From positions 1-9,455 of the forward strand of contig SMWC01000076.1 of NCBI GenBank assembly GCA_004357505.1: a stretch of DNA of 9,455 nt, given 5' to 3'. Source of the stretch: Gammaproteobacteria bacterium (GTDB lineage Bacteria; Pseudomonadota; Gammaproteobacteria; Steroidobacterales; Rariloculaceae). Each line of letters begins with the position of its first letter. Position 1 is the first letter of the stretch. The notes beneath the pieces were generated by a model that was not told where the DNA came from, did not search any database, and worked only from the letters and a program-made list of their open reading frames with translations. Below, in pieces: positions 5,352-9,455 of this stretch. The translations under genes and the position numbers were made by a program.

Positions 5352-6875
5352 TCAGTTGGCCCAAGCGGCACCGTCGCGTGCCGATCCGGTCAACTCAAGA
5401 ATGTACAGCCCTGTGTTGGCACGATCCAATGCATAGATATAGCCCCGCGGATCGTAGTTGACATTGTTAATCTGGATTGCCGTCTTACAACGCCGTTCAC
5501 CATCGATTTCTACACAGCGCTCGTCCGTGTTCTCGGTGATCGCCGGAACATAGTAGGCAATCTGCTTCGGGTTGAACGGGTCGCGAATATCGACGGCACG
5601 TACGCCGGCATTAAAGTACGACAGGAATAATGTGTTTTGGTAGAAAACCGATGCCATCGAGTCGTTCGACGCGTGTGGCCCGAACCGCCCGCCGCGATTA
5701 CAGAAATCACCGCTGGCCTCGGGTACCTGAAACGACGAGATTCCGAATGGTTTATCTTCCTCGGTAATGTCCAGGAAGAAAACCGCGTGCCGCGCATTGC
5801 CGCACTCATTAGCCGTCACTTCCGACACCACGACCAAGATATCTCTCACACTATGGGTTTCATCATCAGCGTAGTCGGCTATCTCGATTCCGAGAATCGG
5901 ATGCACGCTGTGCCCACCCCAGTAGCTGGGCAGATCGATTCGCGCAATCTCGGGGTAGAGAAGGTTTTCCGGGGTCGGCGCGAACGGGTCGTCTACATTC
6001 GGATCACCGTGGAGAAATTTGTCGCGATCGAGAATCTGAATGACGCCATCGCTATCCATACCATAGGCGAGATAAATACGGTTACCGAGTATTGTGGGCT
6101 GATGAATGCCGGAGTAACCGCCGGGTGCGTCGACCGCCGGGATGGTGGAGGTCGGCTCGGTACCGACGAGATTGAAGTCCCGGATGTGAACGGGCTCTGC
6201 GGGACGACTTAGATCGAACGCCTGAAGATTCCGCCATTTCTTCCAACCTGTGATACTGGACGTCACATAGGCAACACCAGTCTCGCAATCCCACCAGTTC
6301 TTATGTGTACCCTTGGTATCGTAGAAATCGGCACCGGGCTCCATCGGCGGAGACTCGCCGGTCCACACGACGGTAACCAAGAACTCCGGTGCGCTTGGGT
6401 CGGTGACGTCATAGACCTCGTGGCTGACATTGCCCAACGACCGTAGCAAATAGACCTTGTCTGGATCGCCGTCGGGAAGATCCGCGCCGTCGCAAACCTG
6501 CGCGTGCTGCGCTCCGGTCCCCAGCGACATCGATCCATGCTCCTCCCAGGCCGGTGCAGCAATGTGGGCCAGGTAGACCGGGTTACGCGGATCGGTCACA
6601 TCGAGTACCGACGTCCCGTTACCTTCGACCTCGCCGTTTAACGAATTCACCGCCGCACCTGCGTGATGACCGGCGAACAGGATCCAACGATCACCGTATT
6701 GATGCGGCATTGGTGTGTACGAAGGACGCCCATCCAACGGGTGATGCGCCAACAAGACCATGTTCTCGGCCTCCGCAGTCGACTGGGACGCAGCCCATGG
6801 CGCTAGCAACACCTGCGCAAAAACCAAGATTCCAGTCTGCCAGCGTCTCTGGCAACCAAGACAAGACCTATACAT
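5352..6875 (-). CDS. Secreted LVIVD-repeat beta-propeller protein
   Basis: The product is 507 residues from the ATG at 6875, with AGGGGA 6 nt upstream; an in-frame TTG at 6881 abuts that site and is rejected. Residues 1-30 look like an export signal, with a hydrophobic stretch about 15-29 ending in PWAAS. LVIVD-type repeats, each with a D-[VIL]-[TSR]-x-P core followed by a strand, are visible at about 88-105 (VLDVTDPRNPVYLAHI), 152-169 (VYDVTDPSAPEFLVTV), 217-234 (AFDLSRPAEPVHIRDF) and 424-444 (VDIRDPFNPKQIAYYVP). This implies a beta-propeller. The mature region has six Cys (128, 197, 358, 392, 454, 463) that may form disulfides, and several His clusters (AHHPLDG, GHHAG, GGHSVHP, FGPHAS). No enzymatic function is established for the family. 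It precedes PAL-like copy 2 by 44 nt, suggesting a shared process. Confidence 0.85.
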   Translation of the reverse strand: MYRSCLGCQRRWQTGILVFAQVLLAPWAASQSTAEAENMVLLAHHPLDGRPSYTPMPHQYGDRWILFAGHHAGAAVNSLNGEVEGNGTSVLDVTDPRNPVYLAHIAAPAWEEHGSMSLGTGAQHAQVCDGADLPDGDPDKVYLLRSLGNVSHEVYDVTDPSAPEFLVTVVWTGESPPMEPGADFYDTKGTHKNWWDCETGVAYVTSSITGWKKWRNLQAFDLSRPAEPVHIRDFNLVGTEPTSTIPAVDAPGGYSGIHQPTILGNRIYLAYGMDSDGVIQILDRDKFLHGDPNVDDPFAPTPENLLYPEIARIDLPSYWGGHSVHPILGIEIADYADDETHSVRDILVVVSEVTANECGNARHAVFFLDITEEDKPFGISSFQVPEASGDFCNRGGRFGPHASNDSMASVFYQNTLFLSYFNAGVRAVDIRDPFNPKQIAYYVPAITENTDERCVEIDGERRCKTAIQINNVNYDPRGYIYALDRANTGLYILELTGSARDGAAWAN

Positions 6876-6881
6876 TGACAA

Positions 6882-6887
6882 TCCCCT
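6882..6887 (-). promoter_or_regulatory. Ribosome binding site of the LVIVD-repeat gene
   Basis: AGGGGA on the minus strand, 6 nt before the ATG at 6875. It selects this ATG over a TTG two codons upstream. Confidence 0.65.
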
Positions 6888-6946
6888 ACGGCGTACGTAC
6901 CGATTTGGGCCCGGTCATATGCCGAGGCGAGCTTACCACGCCCGAT

Positions 6947-6960
6947 CAGCGGCGCCGCTG
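6947..6960. repeat. 14-bp perfect palindrome upstream of the LVIVD-repeat gene
   Basis: CAGCGGCGCCGCTG is its own reverse complement. It lies 72-85 nt before the start at 6875, in the 148-nt gap between the PepSY gene and the LVIVD-repeat gene. It could be an operator, but in GC-rich DNA a chance palindrome is also plausible. Confidence 0.35.
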
Positions 6961-6979
6961 CAGACTTTGACAGAGCATA

Positions 6980-6985
6980 ATTTTA
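6980..6985 (-). promoter_or_regulatory. Possible -10 element for the LVIVD/PAL-like unit
   Basis: TAAAAT on the minus strand (5/6 to TATAAT) in a short AT-rich patch about 105 nt before the start at 6875. No good -35 hexamer is seen at normal spacing, so this would need an activator or is spurious. If real, the 14-bp palindrome would lie just downstream of the transcription start. Confidence 0.2.
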
Positions 6986-7023
6986 TTCTGGCCTTGCTGG
7001 CCGGAGTTCAGCTCGACGGACAT

Positions 7024-7809
7024 TCAGGACCTCGGGCGCGATCGACCGTTTCGACCGAGCCACATCAACAAGCCGAGAACACTGAGCGCTATAAAGATGA
7101 TGCCGACCGCATCCAGCAAGAGTGGGCCAATCTGAGCGAAAATCCTGCCGCTGTGCAGATCTACAACCAATCGCTCCAAGCTGAGTCCTCGCCCCCGATA
7201 AAGCTGTTGCAAAATGGCAAGCTGATCTTCGGGGATGGCCGATGGAGCCGGCCATAGAATTTCACCGACATCGGACTCGCGGCACGGGATGAAGGTCAGC
7301 AGTTTTTCATCGGCCTCATAGAGCGTATCACCGCTGCGCAAAACGAGAACGGCTCCTGCGACACCTATGGCCGTAATCTCTCCGGGCAAGAAAATCTGTG
7401 TATCGATACGCTCCACCAGCGACCCGTCCAGCGTAACAAGAAGCACGTCGGTCGGCGTCGCGACTGCAATGAATGAGGGTATCGAGACCGCACCCACCAG
7501 CGCTGGAACCCTGTCCGCCAGTTCTTGATCGTCATAATACAAACGCTCTCCGATCAGACTGACCCGGTGAGCGTCTACGGTGAAGCTCGATTGAGGCGCG
7601 GGCACTTCGACGCCGTACCATGCCAGCAGCCAGGGTGAACGCACATAATGCCTATCCAGGCTCAGATCACTAGAGTGATTAAGGGCAATGCCAGTCACGC
7701 TCAGCAACACCACGAAGGCAACCGATCCGACCCCGAGCCAACGGTGCACACGAGATATCCATCGCTGCGAGGGTGTCGGTTGAGATTGATCGTTAGCCAC
7801 TAGCCTCAC
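7024..7809 (-). CDS. PepSY-associated TM protein, two membrane helices
   Basis: A 261-residue inner-membrane protein. HRWLGVGS at 22-29 leads into helix 1 (about 26-44, ending SVTGIALNH), the hallmark of the PepSY-associated TM family. The middle, about 46-205, is a periplasmic strand-rich domain. LVVDLHSGRIF (214-224) then leads into helix 2 (about 227-250, IGPLLLDAVGIIF...), the second hallmark. His22, His45 and His219 lie at the membrane boundaries and could bind heme or a metal, as suggested for related reductase-like proteins (inference). The likely role is passing electrons across or at the inner membrane to the flavoprotein encoded just upstream, whose gene it overlaps by 17 nt (translational coupling). 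The start is uncertain: GTG at 7809 is used here, but GTG at 7800 is possible and neither has a strong ribosome site. Confidence 0.82.
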   Translation of the reverse strand: MRLVANDQSQPTPSQRWISRVHRWLGVGSVAFVVLLSVTGIALNHSSDLSLDRHYVRSPWLLAWYGVEVPAPQSSFTVDAHRVSLIGERLYYDDQELADRVPALVGAVSIPSFIAVATPTDVLLVTLDGSLVERIDTQIFLPGEITAIGVAGAVLVLRSGDTLYEADEKLLTFIPCRESDVGEILWPAPSAIPEDQLAILQQLYRGRGLSLERLVVDLHSGRIFAQIGPLLLDAVGIIFIALSVLGLLMWLGRNGRSRPRS

Positions 7810-8320
7810 CTGTATACCGGTACAAGAAGAGAGCTAAACGAACGATGCGGGTCACTGCATTAACCGATAGGGTCGCACCTGTAATGCCGTCGATCTGCAG
7901 ATCGATCTCACCTTTCGCATTCAGTCTGGCATCGTTGAATTGGTCGGTGAAAAACGGATAACGAACTTCCCAACCCCGTGACTCACGAAACTCGAGTACT
8001 CGAACCATCGAAGCTGTATCGTCCTCAACAACGACACCAACGGTAATCGGCTGCTCCTTGCCGATCTCGTCAAGGATCCAAGCGGTTCGCCCGTCGTGTT
8101 GCCAATATCGAACGCGTAGCGAAGCGATGCCAGCCCCGAGGGCTGCCTCGGCCGATCGTCGTAGCTCGTTGGTCACCCATAGCGTATTCGGCATCGGCTC
8201 AGCGTTTGGAAACACAGCACGGAGATAATCCGCAGTCTCCATATAGCGTCCTTGGCTGCTGGCCGATGTCATCCCGGCAAGGCATCCGAGCAACAACAGA
8301 ACGTGTGCCAGTGTGCGCAA
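7793..8320 (-). CDS. Exported FMN-binding (FMN_bind) protein, covalently flavinylated
   Basis: A 175-residue exported protein. DGITGAT at 144-150 matches the D-x-x-[ST]-G-A-T flavinylation motif of FMN_bind proteins such as NqrC and RnfG, with Thr150 the predicted site for covalent FMN added by an ApbE-type transferase. No apbE gene is in the window. The region from about 90 to 165 (ITVGVVVEDDT..., then a terminal helix NAVTRIVRLALFLY) fits the domain. The N-terminus is a signal peptide; LLGC at 10-13 could be a weak lipobox, otherwise cleavage near ASS/QG. The start is TTG at 8320: an in-frame TAA lies 30 nt upstream and no ATG or GTG occurs between, while AGGAG sits 10 nt before the TTG. 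It lies 30 nt after the porin gene and overlaps the PepSY gene by 17 nt. It is probably an extracytoplasmic electron carrier. Confidence 0.87.
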   Translation of the reverse strand: MRTLAHVLLLLGCLAGMTSASSQGRYMETADYLRAVFPNAEPMPNTLWVTNELRRSAEAALGAGIASLRVRYWQHDGRTAWILDEIGKEQPITVGVVVEDDTASMVRVLEFRESRGWEVRYPFFTDQFNDARLNAKGEIDLQIDGITGATLSVNAVTRIVRLALFLYRYTGEASG

Positions 8321-8330
8321 CTTCTGTCGG

Positions 8331-8335
8331 CTCCT
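8331..8335 (-). promoter_or_regulatory. Ribosome binding site of the FMN_bind gene
   Basis: AGGAG on the minus strand, 10 nt before the TTG at 8320. It supports the non-ATG start, since the only in-frame ATG (residue 17) would remove the signal peptide. Confidence 0.6.
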
Positions 8336-8350
8336 ACGAAGTCGCCGCCA

Positions 8351-9455
8351 TTAGAACTGGTAGCCGAACCCTAGATCGACCGCACCGAAATCCCTGCCCG
8401 CTTCAGAGGGCAACTCGTGTACTCGAGATCGATAGTCGACCTTCACCGTGACTCCTGGAACCGGCCAGTAACTCAATCCCGCCTCCCATTGCGTGAACCG
8501 GTCCTGGTCTTGGGCGCCGTCGACGTCTTCGTAGCGCGCATAGATCCCCCAGTTCGAGCCAATTCTCAAGCTTGGCTCGACATACCAACCGGATTGCTTC
8601 TCAGCCACCGCGGCTTGAACTGCCGCGCCATCGAAAAGCCACTTGCCGTACAACGCTCGCAGAGAGAAATTTCGACGATTGTAGATTGCATGGGCCGTGA
8701 TTAAGCGGCCGGAGTCCAGGCCATCGCCCGCAAGCTGGCTTGGGTCTGATTGGTACTGGTAGCTCGCTGATAGCTCCAGGCCGGGCATTCCAGTGTATTT
8801 CAACCGCGCTGTGTAGGCCGGATCACCGGCATCGGCTTTAGCGACTTTCTGGCGGCCGCTGCGAACCCGAAATGCGTTATTACCGCTCGTCGGAATCGCA
8901 AGCCCGGAATGCAACGCGAAGTTCCAACTCAGCCCGTTGGCGAAGTTGCCGTTCAGACCCACGCCCGCCTCCCACCACGTCGAGGGGATAATCACACTCT
9001 CAACACTGTTGCGCTCGACGCCGAAGAATGTCGGTGGCTCGTGAGTCTCGTTGAGGATTCCAACCGGCAATAGAAACAACCCGACTTGTGCAGCGGTGTT
9101 GTTTTTGAACGCGAACTCGACATACGCCTGCTCAAGCTCGACCTCGCCAGGCTGACCGTCTCCGGATAGTGAGTGTTCCAACTCGAACTCGGAGAAAAAA
9201 CGCACACGGTCGTTGAACTCGTGCGCAAAAAAGAGCACGAAACGATGAAAGTCAACCTGGCTCAAATCAAGAGTAGGATCATCTGCGTCAAGTCGGTTAA
9301 AGTGAAGCTCACCGTAACCGCCGATCGAGGTGTCTGAGCCTTTGTCGGCCGATACGTCAAGTGTTTCGACGTAGTCGGCCGTGGCGGTGACCATGTCCTG
9401 AGTGGCTTCGATTGCCTCCCCCGCGTCTTCGATCTGCTCCTGTGCAGCGTTGACC
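8351..9455 (-). CDS. Outer-membrane porin (5' end outside window)
   Basis: A partial gene: the frame is open to the window edge and about 367 residues are visible. The first 20 or so (AAQEQIEDAGEAIEAT region) are Ala/Glu/Gln-rich and helical, like the N-terminal coiled-coil stalk of some porins; the signal peptide is presumably outside the window. The barrel begins at SIGGYGELHFNR. It continues with alternating strands such as FHRFVLFFAHEF, VRFFSEFELEHS, ELEQAYVEFAFK and QVGLFLLPVGILNETHEPP, and ends VDLGFGYQF, the C-terminal aromatic needed for outer-membrane assembly. It resembles the phosphate-selective porin (OprO/OprP) type more than general porins, but the substrate cannot be read from sequence. 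The methionine at 9394 lies inside the helical region and is not taken as the start. It heads the probable porin-FMN_bind-PepSY operon. Confidence 0.85.
   Translation of the reverse strand, partial: VNAAQEQIEDAGEAIEATQDMVTATADYVETLDVSADKGSDTSIGGYGELHFNRLDADDPTLDLSQVDFHRFVLFFAHEFNDRVRFFSEFELEHSLSGDGQPGEVELEQAYVEFAFKNNTAAQVGLFLLPVGILNETHEPPTFFGVERNSVESVIIPSTWWEAGVGLNGNFANGLSWNFALHSGLAIPTSGNNAFRVRSGRQKVAKADAGDPAYTARLKYTGMPGLELSASYQYQSDPSQLAGDGLDSGRLITAHAIYNRRNFSLRALYGKWLFDGAAVQAAVAEKQSGWYVEPSLRIGSNWGIYARYEDVDGAQDQDRFTQWEAGLSYWPVPGVTVKVDYRSRVHELPSEAGRDFGAVDLGFGYQF

Noticed and set aside
5637..6212. 191-codon plus-strand open frame
   Set aside because: It lies wholly antisense to the LVIVD-repeat gene, whose repeats and Cys/His pattern are clearly the coding signal.
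6984..7003. GGCC-TTGCT-GGCC inverted repeat considered as terminator of the PepSY gene
   Set aside because: On the transcribed minus strand the outer pairs become A-C mismatches, leaving about 4 bp, and the following bases are A-rich, not T-rich.

Overview
The window is a run of nine protein genes, all on the minus strand, so transcription goes from high to low coordinates. The gene at each end is cut by the window edge. The DNA looks moderately GC-rich. The organism is Gram-negative: the gene at the high end encodes an outer-membrane beta-barrel ending in the usual C-terminal Phe, and almost every other product has an N-terminal export signal. The mix of families (PAL-like NHL propellers, an LVIVD-repeat protein, DUF6152, an FMN_bind/PepSY pair) fits an environmental or marine Pseudomonadota, perhaps a gammaproteobacterium, but no marker gene is present to settle taxonomy. 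I see no tRNA, rRNA, transposase, integrase or CRISPR array.

Layout in transcription order. (A) 9455-7024: a porin (5' end outside the window), a small exported FMN_bind protein with a covalent flavinylation motif, and a two-helix PepSY-TM membrane protein. The spacings are 30 nt and a 17-nt overlap, so this is a likely operon for electron transfer outside the cytoplasm. (B) 6875-4015: a large secreted LVIVD-repeat propeller followed 44 nt later by a secreted NHL-repeat protein resembling the lyase half of peptidylglycine alpha-amidating monooxygenase (PAL). (C) 3806-2594: a small exported DUF6152 protein and, 55 nt downstream, a secreted protein of a family without an established function. 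(D) 2310-1: a second PAL-like NHL protein followed after 10 nt by a secreted alpha/beta hydrolase that runs off the window.

The most striking point is the pair of PAL-like paralogues. Both keep the Arg, three His and Tyr that, by alignment from memory, correspond to the catalytic and zinc-site residues of animal PAL. No copper monooxygenase (PHM) domain is encoded here. Between the copies lies a DUF6152 protein whose mature form is predicted to begin with His-His, a possible copper site. A working hypothesis is a periplasmic or extracellular oxidative pathway: an unknown oxidation, PAL-like cleavage of an alpha-hydroxylated amide or similar carbinolamine-type substrate, then hydrolysis by the alpha/beta hydrolase, with flavin/PepSY electron transfer and an outer-membrane porin next door. 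The individual families are supported by sequence. The pathway is inference only.
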